From: a virus
Length of the DNA: 64,000 bases
Strand: one strand, 5' to 3'
IMG/VR virus record: IMGVR_UViG_3300044957_000713
Coordinates: 24,193-88,192 of that record
The notes below the pieces were generated by a model. The model ran no database searches and was not told where the DNA came from. It worked only from the letters and a program-made list of their open reading frames with translations. This document shows, piece by piece, positions 16,162-24,637 of this stretch. Within the stretch, counting starts at the first letter, position 1. Each line of letters starts with the position of its first letter. The translations under genes and the position numbers were made by a program.

Positions 16162-17322
16162 TTACTTGAACCAGTTTTGTACAGAGCCTTGCCGAGAAAT
16201 ATCATTGGTCACGCAATGAATACCACAGTCCCAAAAATACTTGTGACGGAATGGCACTACATGAACTTCGATTCCATGTCGAGCACAGGCTTTCTCCACT
16301 TGATCGTTGTGGGTTGACACAACAATATTTTTTGGATCCATTATCAGTATGTTGACATCAAACACTGTTTCCGACACCTGGCCTACCCACTCATCAAAAT
16401 AATGATCTACCATGTGTATGAGATTGTTGTCTTGTTCAAATCCAGGTATAAACCAACGACCTTTGTTGCGTTTCATTGAAAACTCAAACTCTCGCATGTG
16501 AGCATAGTTTGACGGTGGCAAATATACCACCTCCCAATCTGGGAATGTGTCAGTATAAGTGGGTATATCATTAAGGCTAATGATAAGTCCTGGAGCAACA
16601 GGGCAGTACACAGCATCACCATGGCCGCCAGAGTTCACTACTTTGTTCACTGTGCGAGGGAACAGTTGATTAACTTGTTTCAGTATAGCCTGTTTATCAT
16701 CGTGATATGTTTGTGTGGCAAAAAACAAGTTCTCACCAATGCGACTAACAAAGCAACCGTTGACAAAGTCTAGGTCGGTATATACAATCTCGTTACCTTG
16801 AGCACGTATTTCATCAAACACGTGATTGTAAAAACTCAACTTGCTGTCCAAATGACGTTGATCTGTTTCGCAAAACTTTGCAAACTTTTCACGAATCTCT
16901 TGAGCATGGTTAGGCCAGGCTTGGTAAAAATCATCTGGGCGTTCATAGTCTGGACAATGTACAGGTTTGTTTTGTCTGTAAAAAACTGACCAAGCATGAC
17001 TGGCATTGGGTACACGTGGTACCCAAAAACGATCTTCAATCATCAAGAAGTAGTCGCGTGGTGCAGTAGGAGGCTGGACCCACTTGCCATCAATATATAA
17101 CTCATTTAGATCGCTAGGAAACTCAGGACGATGTATGCGTACACTAAAGTGTTGGGTCAATAGCTTGATCAGTTCTTGATAATCTTCCTCTGTTTCTTCT
17201 GCCAGCCGTTCAAATCGACTGCGTGTCTCTGCGTCATTGATCCAGCTGTAGAACTCAGGAGGATAGGTAAGTCCCACTAAGCAAACCTTTAACGGATCCC
17301 AATGTTGGTATACTGAGTACAT
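16162..17322 (-). CDS. amidinotransferase-family enzyme
   Basis: A 386-aa protein of the amidinotransferase/arginine deiminase (pentein) superfamily. Visible landmarks are TAPRDYFLMIED (87-97), SGGHGDAVYC with H234 and D236, and the C-terminal FWDCGIHCVTND with the candidate nucleophile C370. These fit the His/Asp/Cys pattern of glycine amidinotransferases, which move the amidino group of arginine to an amine acceptor. The acceptor is unknown; a small metabolite or an amine-bearing sugar or base is possible. It is coupled to the gp62-like gene (TAATG) inside a replication operon. Confidence 0.75.
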   Translation of the reverse strand: MYSVYQHWDPLKVCLVGLTYPPEFYSWINDAETRSRFERLAEETEEDYQELIKLLTQHFSVRIHRPEFPSDLNELYIDGKWVQPPTAPRDYFLMIEDRFWVPRVPNASHAWSVFYRQNKPVHCPDYERPDDFYQAWPNHAQEIREKFAKFCETDQRHLDSKLSFYNHVFDEIRAQGNEIVYTDLDFVNGCFVSRIGENLFFATQTYHDDKQAILKQVNQLFPRTVNKVVNSGGHGDAVYCPVAPGLIISLNDIPTYTDTFPDWEVVYLPPSNYAHMREFEFSMKRNKGRWFIPGFEQDNNLIHMVDHYFDEWVGQVSETVFDVNILIMDPKNIVVSTHNDQVEKACARHGIEVHVVPFRHKYFWDCGIHCVTNDISRQGSVQNWFK

Positions 17323-17762
17323 TATTCTTTGTGTCCTTGATTTTTCAATATTTCTTTAAGTTCAGTCTTGGTCATCATGGCTGCCATGGTGTCAATGTCA
17401 CTCATCTTCATGGCTGGATATAAGTCTACAAGAGATTTCTTTATTTCATTGTTTGCTGTTTCTTTTTTCTTGGGAGCAATCCATTGATGCCTATGTGTGC
17501 CTATGCCAGGACTCACACTTGTGGCCATGAGCCACTGTAGCTTTGGATGTCGGTTTACTGCAAAGAAATGTTTGTTGAGTCGTTCGTTTGTGGCAATAAC
17601 ATAGAACTCTTGTAGTTCTTTCGATCCTTGCACACTGGATCCCCAACGTATCATAAGATAGTTAGAGAACTTCTTGCGTTCTTCCTCGGTGAGACTATCG
17701 TAGAACTCTCGATCTTTACGATCAAAGCACGTCATCTCGTTTTGTATTGAGAGTTTTTCCAT
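17322..17762 (-). CDS. gp62: clamp-loader small subunit-like (T4 gp62)
   Basis: A 146-aa protein. LNKHFFAVNRHPKLQWLMA continuing into TSVSPGIGTHRHQWI resembles the T4 gp62 segment NYLMAAVPRGKRYGKW and its cyanophage counterparts. In T4 the gp44/gp62 complex loads the gp45 sliding clamp; neither gp44 nor gp45 is in this window. The ATG overlaps the upstream stop (TAATG). It is shorter than T4 gp62 (187 aa), and the assignment rests on the central motif and on the replication operon around it. Confidence 0.6.
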   Translation of the reverse strand: MEKLSIQNEMTCFDRKDREFYDSLTEEERKKFSNYLMIRWGSSVQGSKELQEFYVIATNERLNKHFFAVNRHPKLQWLMATSVSPGIGTHRHQWIAPKKKETANNEIKKSLVDLYPAMKMSDIDTMAAMMTKTELKEILKNQGHKE

Positions 17763-18271
17763 TACCAAGCCTTGTTGTAATCTACTATCTCACAGTTACG
17801 ACTGATGTCTTTGACAAAATAAACACAATCGGGTTCTGGATCATTGTTCAGCGGTATGCACAGCATCTGTCCATTTTTTAGCTTAGGTGCAAACCACGCA
17901 ACATCATGATACACGTCTACAATCTCAATGTCAAGAAAGCTGGGTCTAAAGCTGGTCAGAGGATTGAACTGAAATGCTTTGAACCCACGGTCATTGATTG
18001 ATGTCAGTGGTAGCATTTCTAAATCGCCAAGGTCGGGCTCTCCAATCAGGATTTGCCAGTCAATGGGCATCTTTAAACGATGCTCGCCAATCTGTAAAAC
18101 CAACGCAGGTGAGTTAAAACTCTCTAAAAAGATTAATGGTATGTAGTGGTAGTCTGGGTCAGATGGGTCTGAGTTATCTAAAATAGCAAACCGCATGTCA
18201 TCTACTTCTTCGGGTAGCGTATCTAGATCATAGGCTTTGTTGTCTAGTGTCAATATTTTCATGTTATCCAT
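17762..18271 (-). CDS. conserved phage hypothetical protein in the replication operon
   Basis: A 169-aa beta-rich acidic protein without Walker, nuclease or zinc motifs. Strand-rich blocks (YIPLIFLESFNSPALVLQIG, AFQFNPLTSFRPSFLDIEIVDVY) suggest a compact beta domain. TAATG overlaps on both sides couple it to the methyltransferase and gp62-like genes. Function not recognised; the context suggests a replication or regulatory accessory. Confidence 0.65.
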   Translation of the reverse strand: MDNMKILTLDNKAYDLDTLPEEVDDMRFAILDNSDPSDPDYHYIPLIFLESFNSPALVLQIGEHRLKMPIDWQILIGEPDLGDLEMLPLTSINDRGFKAFQFNPLTSFRPSFLDIEIVDVYHDVAWFAPKLKNGQMLCIPLNNDPEPDCVYFVKDISRNCEIVDYNKAW

Positions 18272-18885
18272 TATACAATATTATTACGTATTCCGCGACC
18301 AAGGATCACTCCGTAATCGCCGGATTTTATAATTTGATAACCATTGATTATCAAATACGGTACCACAGCACCGCCCTTGCCTGTATAAACTGCATTGTGC
18401 TCATAGGTGTCGTCCACACAGATAATACTCTTTGTTGCCATGCTAGGTAACAGGCCCATTATCTGACTGAGATGATTAACTTGGCAGTTGATATTGGTCA
18501 TATCTATACCCATTTTGCAATACCAGGCCTGCTGTTGTCTCATATTATCGCTGGGCTTGTGTGATTCCCAATCCCAATCAAAGTTATCCAGATACAACAC
18601 TTTGATAAGTTGGTGGCGTTGGTCAAACCGCTGACACCATTCAGTGGCATTGGCGCAGGTAAACTCTACTCTTTGCAAGTGGTCTGTATTTACAGTCTTG
18701 ATCACACGATGGTAAGCTTCTGGATCTATGTCCACGGTGATCAATCTAGAGTTGTGTGTATTGGCCAGGTCAGCAAAATATGCTGTGCTACCTTCCCAAC
18801 GGTCACTGCCTAGTTCTACAATGACTTCATTACAATCAAACTCACCTAGTAAATATTGCCCAACTTCTCGAAACAGTGTGCCCAT
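18271..18885 (-). CDS. class I SAM-dependent methyltransferase-like protein
   Basis: A 204-aa protein with a Rossmann start: VIVELGSDRWEGSTAYFADLA (motif I) and RLITVDIDPEAY (acidic end of strand 2). Further strands (VLYLDNFDWDW, SIICVDD) fit the cephalosporin-hydroxylase/macrocin-O-methyltransferase kind of fold. I take the ATG at 18885, which overlaps the uvsW stop (TAATG); an in-frame ATG 15 nt earlier lies inside uvsW. Substrate unknown. Confidence 0.65.
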   Translation of the reverse strand: MGTLFREVGQYLLGEFDCNEVIVELGSDRWEGSTAYFADLANTHNSRLITVDIDPEAYHRVIKTVNTDHLQRVEFTCANATEWCQRFDQRHQLIKVLYLDNFDWDWESHKPSDNMRQQQAWYCKMGIDMTNINCQVNHLSQIMGLLPSMATKSIICVDDTYEHNAVYTGKGGAVVPYLIINGYQIIKSGDYGVILGRGIRNNIV

Positions 18886-20351
18886 TATGTGGTCATCCAC
18901 TCAAGTTTTTCGTGCGTGAAAGGATAACGAGCTTCTTTGTAATAGGCTTTACGTTTGGTTAAATGTCTTTTCGCAAACTTGCAGGTGGATGTAATGTCCC
19001 AGATTTGTACATGGTCTTTATCCTTTGCTTTTCTAATACCGCGCCCAATGCTCTGTATAACTCGTACAAAGCTCTTTCCGGGTTCCACAAGCACCAGATT
19101 GAAAATCCTAGGAATGTTAATACCAACAGCGGCCACACCGTAAGTAGCAACAATAATTTTATCAATAGCTTGAGCCACTTCATCGTATTCATCTTGTCTA
19201 TCCTTTGCCTTGGTTGCACCTGATACAAATACAGCACGTTCGCCCAGCCGTTTGACCAACTCTTGTCCAGCCGTAATACGGTCAACTAGCACAAGAGTGT
19301 TTCCTGTTTCATTAACTTGACGTATAAGGTCTGCCATGGTATCAAGTCTACCAGATTCTTCTAACAGATACTTTAGTTCACTTTGATAGTTGGTATATTC
19401 AACATGATCAACCAGCTGTACAATGTTTACATGGCACTGAGCCAACACACCCTTATCTTGTAGTTCTGCGGCTGCCAATCTGCTGACAACAGGCCCAAGA
19501 CTCACATGAATAGCCTGAAACTCAAAGTCCTCTTTGGGTACTGTTCCTGTGAGGCCCCAGCGAATTGGCACTCGCGACATTACGCCAGTGAGTAGAGTTT
19601 TCAGTGCGTCGGCTTTGGCCATGTGTACTTCGTCTACCATAACGCATACAACATCTTCCAAGAACTCACCAATGGTACAATCTGTAGTTCCTGACTTGGT
19701 ATTCTTTAACAGTACGTTAAGACTTTGCCAAGTACAGATGGTATGTGTTTTACTCCATTCTTTTCTGTCGCCAAAGTACACCCCAACGTCTAGCCTTAGA
19801 TTGCGATAGTCTTTTTCTGTTTGTGTAACAAGACTTTTATTGGGCACAATCACCAGGCTACGGCCATAGGGTTCCACAGCATGACTTAGTGTAGCTGTCA
19901 TTAGAGTCTTGCCAGCGCCCGTGGCAATCTCTTGAATACACTGTGGGTTACTTAGAAAGTTGTTGACTATTTCAACTTGATAGTCTCGCAACATAATGGG
20001 TTCACCGGTCTGTGGATGCCCTGTGGGCCAGGTCTTGTTGGCAAAAGTATTTTCTGTGATTGTTGGAAACTCAAAGGTAATAGAATACTCTCTCTGATCA
20101 TCTAGTTCAATGTCATAGTTGTATTCTTCTAATATGGGTATAATTTCAGGTAATAGGTTTACATAACTACTGCCGCCCAGTTGGAAAAAGGATACCTTAC
20201 CGTCCCATCGTCCCAATCTCACTGCTGGTAGATACCTTGCATAAGGAACATCATATTTGAACCGCTTGACCAGAGTTCGTCGAACGTCTAGCTCTAGTCC
20301 TTCTATTTTGACGTTTACTTCGTCTTGTATGATTAGTCGTGCAGTTCTCAT
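18885..20351 (-). CDS. uvsW: UvsW-like RNA-DNA and recombination helicase
   Basis: A 488-aa superfamily 2 helicase (T4 UvsW about 500 aa). The N-terminal small domain is followed by the Q-like region MLRDYQ, Walker A GAGKT (145-149), DEVH (240-243), LTGT, and C-terminal motifs including QSIGRGIRK. In T4, UvsW unwinds R-loops and Holliday junctions and drives the switch from origin- to recombination-dependent replication. The ATG overlaps the preceding stop (TAATG). Confidence 0.93.
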   Translation of the reverse strand: MRTARLIIQDEVNVKIEGLELDVRRTLVKRFKYDVPYARYLPAVRLGRWDGKVSFFQLGGSSYVNLLPEIIPILEEYNYDIELDDQREYSITFEFPTITENTFANKTWPTGHPQTGEPIMLRDYQVEIVNNFLSNPQCIQEIATGAGKTLMTATLSHAVEPYGRSLVIVPNKSLVTQTEKDYRNLRLDVGVYFGDRKEWSKTHTICTWQSLNVLLKNTKSGTTDCTIGEFLEDVVCVMVDEVHMAKADALKTLLTGVMSRVPIRWGLTGTVPKEDFEFQAIHVSLGPVVSRLAAAELQDKGVLAQCHVNIVQLVDHVEYTNYQSELKYLLEESGRLDTMADLIRQVNETGNTLVLVDRITAGQELVKRLGERAVFVSGATKAKDRQDEYDEVAQAIDKIIVATYGVAAVGINIPRIFNLVLVEPGKSFVRVIQSIGRGIRKAKDKDHVQIWDITSTCKFAKRHLTKRKAYYKEARYPFTHEKLEWMTT

Positions 20352-21169
20352 TAAATGATTGCCAAAGAAAAATAGTTATCTTGTATTGTAACATTTTTTG
20401 TAACTATATTCCTAGCCGAAGGAAGTTGTTTTTGCCACCCTACTAGATTTGCGATTGGTTGAGTATATCCGTGTGGTACTAAGTTTTGTTTCTTGCACCA
20501 GTCAAGAAACTCTGTTGGAGGGTCGACTCGGTATGGTTTTACCAGATTCATACCTAAAAATGCATCTATGTTGTCCCAGTTATTTGAGTCTCTAGAAGCA
20601 TCTGCACTGTCGTCCATCCACTGAAACTGTTCATAGGCATTACGACCGTGCCCAGGATATTCAAGATATAGATGACAAACTTGCCACTGTTGTATTTGAT
20701 TTTGAAAAGGATTCGGCACTCGCCAGTGAGTGTTGTCTCTAAATCGATATTGAAAAGATTGTTCTATTAGATGTATATGGCAGTTCATCTCTTGATAGGC
20801 CTCATAATATTTCTTATCAAGTTTATACAATAGCTCAGTAAAACGTGGTTGGTTGTATCTAGTTTCTGCCCAATCCTTGTGAAGTTTGTTTAGCTGTGCT
20901 TGATCAAACCAGTCTGTAGGCAAATCAAATCTTGGAAGTTTAAGTTTACCCAGTACCTCATTTACTGTGCTAATGTATGCAATCTCTTGCTCAATCAGTA
21001 TCAACGTGTCGCTAGGCTTTGTTATTTCGTCGATTACTTGATCGCCCAGGATGTATCTATTCTGCCCAATCGAGTTACTTTGCTCAACAAACCAAGCAGT
21101 TAGATCTTTGCTGACAACATCAAAAAACAGTTCGTCTTGAGTTGCATTCCAAGTTAGTTTTAATCTCAT
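20351..21169 (-). CDS. hypothetical protein, paralogue of the gp32-adjacent protein
   Basis: A 272-aa protein sharing layout with the 300-aa protein at 34059-34961: a beta N-terminus (MRLKLTWNATQDELFFD), a middle block LNKLHKDWAETRY (paralogue: LNKLHSDWVNSL), and a C-terminal EFLDWCKKQNLVPHG (paralogue: EYQAWCQSHGRVPIG). Both neighbour recombination genes, uvsW here and gp32/uvsX there. No known motif is visible. A TTAAATA element lies 25 nt upstream. A recombination-accessory or virion role is possible. Confidence 0.65.
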   Translation of the reverse strand: MRLKLTWNATQDELFFDVVSKDLTAWFVEQSNSIGQNRYILGDQVIDEITKPSDTLILIEQEIAYISTVNEVLGKLKLPRFDLPTDWFDQAQLNKLHKDWAETRYNQPRFTELLYKLDKKYYEAYQEMNCHIHLIEQSFQYRFRDNTHWRVPNPFQNQIQQWQVCHLYLEYPGHGRNAYEQFQWMDDSADASRDSNNWDNIDAFLGMNLVKPYRVDPPTEFLDWCKKQNLVPHGYTQPIANLVGWQKQLPSARNIVTKNVTIQDNYFSLAII

Positions 21170-21194
21170 AATGATCTTTTACTATAAAGGAATG

Positions 21195-21201
21195 TATTTA
21201 A
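21195..21201 (-). promoter_or_regulatory. late-promoter-like element (TTAAATA)
   Basis: TTAAATA on the minus strand, 25 nt before the ATG at 21169 and directly after the terminator at 21208-21238, so it is well placed to restart transcription of the uvsW operon. Confidence 0.4.
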
Positions 21202-21207
21202 GAAGTC

Positions 21208-21238
21208 AAAAAAACAGGCACCGTTTTATGGGTGCCTG
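21208..21238 (-). terminator. Rho-independent terminator after the AAA+ ATPase gene
   Basis: On the minus strand: an 8-bp stem CAGGCACC/GGTGCCTG with an 8-nt loop, followed by seven T. It separates the early AAA+ transcription unit from the uvsW operon. Confidence 0.85.
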
Positions 21239-21244
21239 TGTAAA

Positions 21245-21320
21245 AGTTGGAATGTCTAGGAGCTAGACTATTGATGACACTCCAACAATACTGTTAGTGT
21301 TTCATAACAGTATTTTCTGC
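21245..21320 (-). other. stacked hairpins at the 3' end of the AAA+ mRNA
   Basis: Before the terminator, the sequence can form GTTGGA...TCCAAC enclosing a TCTAG/CTAGA stem. A further AATACTGTT/AACAGTATT stem (9 bp) spans the stop codon of the ATPase gene. They may protect the 3' end or be processing sites; folding was judged by eye. Confidence 0.4.
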
Positions 21321-22316
21321 CAGTGCTCGCCAGTTGGCGCTCACTTTAGTTAGATCCGCAATCTTCAGCGCCATACGCAGGCTCATTTCGCGGAGTTGAT
21401 CTTTGTTCTCGTCCATGAACTGCAGGATCTCATCACCTTGCTCGGGTGTGAAGTCATAGTCGTTAAACAGTTGACCCTGACGGAAGATTTGCTTGATACG
21501 CAGGAACTTGTCACGCATGGTGTCCAAGGTCAGATCCAAGAAGTGACAACGACTTTGCAGAGCTTCAAGGTGATCTTGCAGTTTCTTGCTCTTGAGGTGA
21601 TCAAACTTCAAATTGGTAATAAAGATTGCAGAACCTTTGAAGTCAAAAGTGTCAGGCACGCCTTCACGACGCAACATGGCACTGTCTGAGTTCCAGCAGA
21701 TACGACGCTTCTTGCCAGAGTCCAGGGCGGCTTTGAGGATGTTCAGTGCCACATCGTCCTGGAAAACAGAGTCACAGTCGTCAAACACTAGAACGTTGTT
21801 AGGATCACTGTGACGATACAGAGTGCAGTACAGTCCAATGGGAGTCATTGCACCTTTAATCACTGCGTACTTGATCTTGCGACCGCTGAGCTGATCAAAC
21901 AGGCCGGACTTTTGCAGCTGATACTCAACCCCGTAGGATTTACCCACACCAGGAGGGCCAACTACAATCATAGCACGGATGTCGCCAGCAATAGCGGCCT
22001 TGGTCATGTCGTCAAGAATATTGAAACGCTGTTCAATACGAGCCATGACTTCTTCGTCTGTTTCAACCTGGACGGGTTGTTTGAACTCAACTACTTTGTC
22101 TGCTTTGCCCATGGGCTCTCCGTCTACAAACTCGATGTTATTGATGCTATCAACACGAACACGGATTTCGTCGGGGAAACCCGGAAAATAGTCACCATTG
22201 GCCACGGTTACATAGTTACCCTTGGCACTGGTTGTGAAGTCTTTCACCAACGCAAAGGTAGCGTTGACGATGGGTTTGTTGCGGTAAACACCGTCAATGA
22301 TACGAACTGTGCTCAT
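21294..22316 (-). CDS. AAA+ ATPase, early gene
   Basis: A 340-aa protein with an N-terminal beta region (about 1-80) and an AAA+ core: Walker A GPPGVGKS (120-127), Walker B VLVFDDCD (175-182), and sensor-like AIFITNL. AAA+ proteins of this type remodel proteins or nucleoprotein complexes. I recall similar proteins in marine T4-like phages, but the partner is unknown. Transcription is distinctive: three TTGAC-17-TACAAT promoters in tandem upstream, an SD TAGGAGC, and a strong terminator downstream, suggesting strong early expression. Confidence 0.85.
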   Translation of the reverse strand: MSTVRIIDGVYRNKPIVNATFALVKDFTTSAKGNYVTVANGDYFPGFPDEIRVRVDSINNIEFVDGEPMGKADKVVEFKQPVQVETDEEVMARIEQRFNILDDMTKAAIAGDIRAMIVVGPPGVGKSYGVEYQLQKSGLFDQLSGRKIKYAVIKGAMTPIGLYCTLYRHSDPNNVLVFDDCDSVFQDDVALNILKAALDSGKKRRICWNSDSAMLRREGVPDTFDFKGSAIFITNLKFDHLKSKKLQDHLEALQSRCHFLDLTLDTMRDKFLRIKQIFRQGQLFNDYDFTPEQGDEILQFMDENKDQLREMSLRMALKIADLTKVSANWRALAENTVMKH

Positions 22317-22348
22317 TTAGTCTGCTCCTAAAATGATTGTGAACTTGT

Positions 22349-22377
22349 ATTGTATGCTAGTGCTCTTTTTGTGTCAA
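22349..22377 (-). promoter_or_regulatory. sigma-70-like early promoter P1 (proximal)
   Basis: TTGACA, 17-bp spacer, TACAAT on the minus strand. Predicted start at about 22342, giving a leader of about 25 nt with the SD at 22324-22330. Confidence 0.75.
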
Positions 22378-22415
22378 CGGCGCTGGGCACACAACCTTTT
22401 ACTTACTATACCATT

Positions 22416-22444
22416 ATTGTAGCAAAATGGGCATTTCTGGTCAA
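22416..22444 (-). promoter_or_regulatory. sigma-70-like early promoter P2
   Basis: TTGACC, 17-bp spacer ending in TTTTGC, TACAAT. It shares GGTTGACCA, AAATGC and GCTACAATA with P3, as if one promoter had been duplicated. Confidence 0.7.
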
Positions 22445-22503
22445 CCTTTTGTTTTTGCTGGATTTTGTGGCTTTTTTTTGCAATATTTTTACTGTGCGCT
22501 TAT

Positions 22504-22532
22504 ATTGTAGCATTAAGCGCATTTTTGGTCAA
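22504..22532 (-). promoter_or_regulatory. sigma-70-like early promoter P3 (distal)
   Basis: TTGACC, 17-bp spacer ending in TGC, TACAAT. It lies directly after the terminator of the 22582-22977 gene. Apart from the promoters I see nothing in 22317-22536. Confidence 0.7.
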
Positions 22533-22536
22533 CCAT

Positions 22537-22560
22537 AAAAAAAGGGCTGTAAACAGCCCT
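22537..22560 (-). terminator. Rho-independent terminator
   Basis: On the minus strand: GGGCTG/CAGCCC stem with a 4-nt loop, then seven T. It ends the 22582-22977 transcript. Confidence 0.85.
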
Positions 22561-22581
22561 ATTTTGTTGCTGGTCTGTGGA

Positions 22582-22977
22582 TTACAATATTGTGCCCACC
22601 GGATGATTTACCATAGTAAATGTAATAGTTTCGCCAGCGCTGACTTCAAAATACCATCCTGCCCAATCTTTTGCTGGCACAAATCCAACATGCGAATCAG
22701 GTTGTTCAGGGAGTTGTCCGTTGATTAATATATTTTTACGCATGTCACACTGAGCATCTCCCAAAGCGGCACCCACGGTAACAATGCCTGAAGTCACTGC
22801 AATACTGACGGATGCAGTATCATTGTCTGCGGCCGCCCAATCAAAAGTCAACAGGTCAATTTCAGAATCCAATGGCAAACCTTGGCCTACAGGTCCGCTG
22901 TGTACTAATGTGCCGTTGCTTAATGCCGTGATAGCTGCCGGTGTAGAGAATATTCTTCCTAATATAGTTACTTGCAT
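22582..22977 (-). CDS. small probable virion protein, own late promoter and terminator
   Basis: A 131-aa beta-rich protein starting MQVTILGRIFSTP. I chose the ATG at 22977 because AAAGGA lies 6 nt upstream; an ATG five codons earlier precedes that SD. A perfect TATAAATA stands 30 nt upstream and a terminator follows the stop, so it is a monocistronic late unit like the 4255-4638 gene. The alternating hydrophobic strands suggest a beta-sandwich such as a decoration or fibre-associated protein. Family not recognised. Confidence 0.65.
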   Translation of the reverse strand: MQVTILGRIFSTPAAITALSNGTLVHSGPVGQGLPLDSEIDLLTFDWAAADNDTASVSIAVTSGIVTVGAALGDAQCDMRKNILINGQLPEQPDSHVGFVPAKDWAGWYFEVSAGETITFTMVNHPVGTIL

Positions 22978-23007
22978 AGTGAATCCTTTCAATAAAATTC
23001 ATAGTAA

Positions 23008-23015
23008 TATTTATA
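23008..23015 (-). promoter_or_regulatory. T4 consensus late promoter TATAAATA
   Basis: Exact T4 late element on the minus strand, 30 nt before the start at 22977, with an SD between. Confidence 0.75.
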
Positions 23016-23021
23016 CCAAAC

Positions 23022-23789
23022 TTATTTCCAATGCTGTAAAATAGTGGTATCATTGACTTGATGCGGCTTTGGATGCCCGTGAAATATCATTACACTAGTA
23101 TCCGGCAACAATGTTGTGCCTGTGCCAGGAGTTCGATGCTTGCGGTGTTGAAAATCATATCCACCATCTAGCAGTTCCCAGCGCCAGCTTTTTACACGAG
23201 TTTGATCAAAATAGCTTACCTGATCAATGGCTATTTTTTCCTGTATATAATCCTGATCGCCGTGCCAGGAAGATCTACGGTGTGCAATATCCCCGGGCTC
23301 AAATTCTCTATAGATATGATTGAAACGTGCTGGGTCAAACCACATCATAGACGAGTTAATAGTAGCTCGTGTTGGGCGAAAAAGATATTTGAAATCTTGC
23401 ACTGCCCAGAGTTTGTCTGTTGAAAGCTGCCATATCCAGTCTATGTTGCCTGTAATCACTGTGTCAAGATCAAAATACAACAACGGTCCAGAATGGTATC
23501 TGTTATCAAATAGCTGTAATTTATACCACCAACTGCGCTTGGGCCCACGTATACCCGACCATTCTTGCAAAGGATGATGTATCATATGCCCAGGAACCAC
23601 TCTATTTTTTTCTGTGTACACATGCATGCGTACAACGGGAGTGAGATTGCGGCATAGGCTGTTGTATAGCCGTTCTACGTAGACCCATTGATACAGCACA
23701 TCATGAATAAGACATGCGCAATCAATGATTGTAGGCATAGTTGGTTGCAGTCCCAACTTCCTGGCTCTTTTTTCTTCTTTGGTTTCCAT
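23022..23789 (-). CDS. glycosyltransferase, GT-A (GT8-like)
   Basis: A 255-aa protein with a GT-A pattern: YFDLDTVITG (DxD metal/nucleotide-sugar site), a middle block INSSMMWFDPARF, GDQDYI, and a C-terminal IFHGHPKPHQ resembling the His-rich metal-ligand end of GT8-type enzymes. It probably transfers a sugar from a nucleotide donor; acceptor unknown. The start overlaps the stop of the next gene upstream (TGATG). It is the downstream end of the minus-strand pair that starts at the palindromic promoter. Confidence 0.7.
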   Translation of the reverse strand: METKEEKRARKLGLQPTMPTIIDCACLIHDVLYQWVYVERLYNSLCRNLTPVVRMHVYTEKNRVVPGHMIHHPLQEWSGIRGPKRSWWYKLQLFDNRYHSGPLLYFDLDTVITGNIDWIWQLSTDKLWAVQDFKYLFRPTRATINSSMMWFDPARFNHIYREFEPGDIAHRRSSWHGDQDYIQEKIAIDQVSYFDQTRVKSWRWELLDGGYDFQHRKHRTPGTGTTLLPDTSVMIFHGHPKPHQVNDTTILQHWK

Positions 23790-24637
23790 CAGGTGTATAA
23801 TCTTGATTCTAGTCTTTGATACCAGGCGCCTTGAGATATTTCATCAACGGTATATTCTGTGTGGCATATTTCTACCAGCCACTGAGATCGATCTATTTGA
23901 CAAGGACGTTCGATATCTTGTAATGCTGTACTTACCGGCCATGCCAAACTGGTTTGATCTACTATTGTTTTAGTTCCTGCCAGCGCCGCCTGTATTCCTG
24001 GTCCAGCATTATAGTTTACCATGGCATAGCAATCAAATGCAAGATCGTAACTGTCGTAAGTGTTGATGATTTTTTTTGGAAGTTCTATATATACTTTGTT
24101 TGTCAATCTTAGCTTTGAAAAATTCAACGGAGACCTAGGATGCGGACGAACAGCAATGGGTCTATCTGTGACCGATTTCAGTTGGGAAATATTTTGATTT
24201 ATCCATTGTTCGATGCTGTCTAAGGAGGCTGTTTGTAAACTTTTGGCATGCTGTGCGGCTATAACGATCTTGGGATTCCTAGAAGTATTGTTGAGTAAGT
24301 CAATGCCCAGTTTACCTGGGCGAGTCCAATCGAGATTTTGTTGATGCCCATAAAAACCCAATGCTGTGATAGAATCAACTGCTATCTTCCAAGTGATGTT
24401 TCGTCGGAGAGTACCTACATCTAGAATGATGACTGGCTTGTTGTGTTTTTTATAATGGTTCCAAATATGTTGATTTGGTTGCATACGACCATTCCAAAGC
24501 ACAGACCAAATCACTGCCACATCAGCGTCTAAGGAGTTTTTGATCAGAGAAAAATATCGCCCGGCGCTGTTGAGAAATGCGGCAAGCACGGGCCCAGAGT
24601 TAAGAGCAGTATAATCTGGAAAGTAGGCCAGTTTCAT
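23789..24637 (-). CDS. GT-B-like glycan enzyme (paralogue of 25418-26347)
   Basis: A 282-aa protein starting MKLAYFPDYTAL. It shares with the 25418-26347 protein the blocks RPIAVRPHPRS (other: RPIVIRMHPGD), a late strand with YNAGPGIQAALAG (other: YNSTPNVVAVIEG), and DRSQWLVEI (other: DRSQWIHEI). The His-Pro block and small-residue loop recall capsule-polysaccharide/CDP-glycerol-transferase-type GT-B enzymes. The ATG at 24637 abuts the palindromic promoter; an upstream frame extension crosses that palindrome and is rejected. Confidence 0.65.
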   Translation of the reverse strand: MKLAYFPDYTALNSGPVLAAFLNSAGRYFSLIKNSLDADVAVIWSVLWNGRMQPNQHIWNHYKKHNKPVIILDVGTLRRNITWKIAVDSITALGFYGHQQNLDWTRPGKLGIDLLNNTSRNPKIVIAAQHAKSLQTASLDSIEQWINQNISQLKSVTDRPIAVRPHPRSPLNFSKLRLTNKVYIELPKKIINTYDSYDLAFDCYAMVNYNAGPGIQAALAGTKTIVDQTSLAWPVSTALQDIERPCQIDRSQWLVEICHTEYTVDEISQGAWYQRLESRLYT

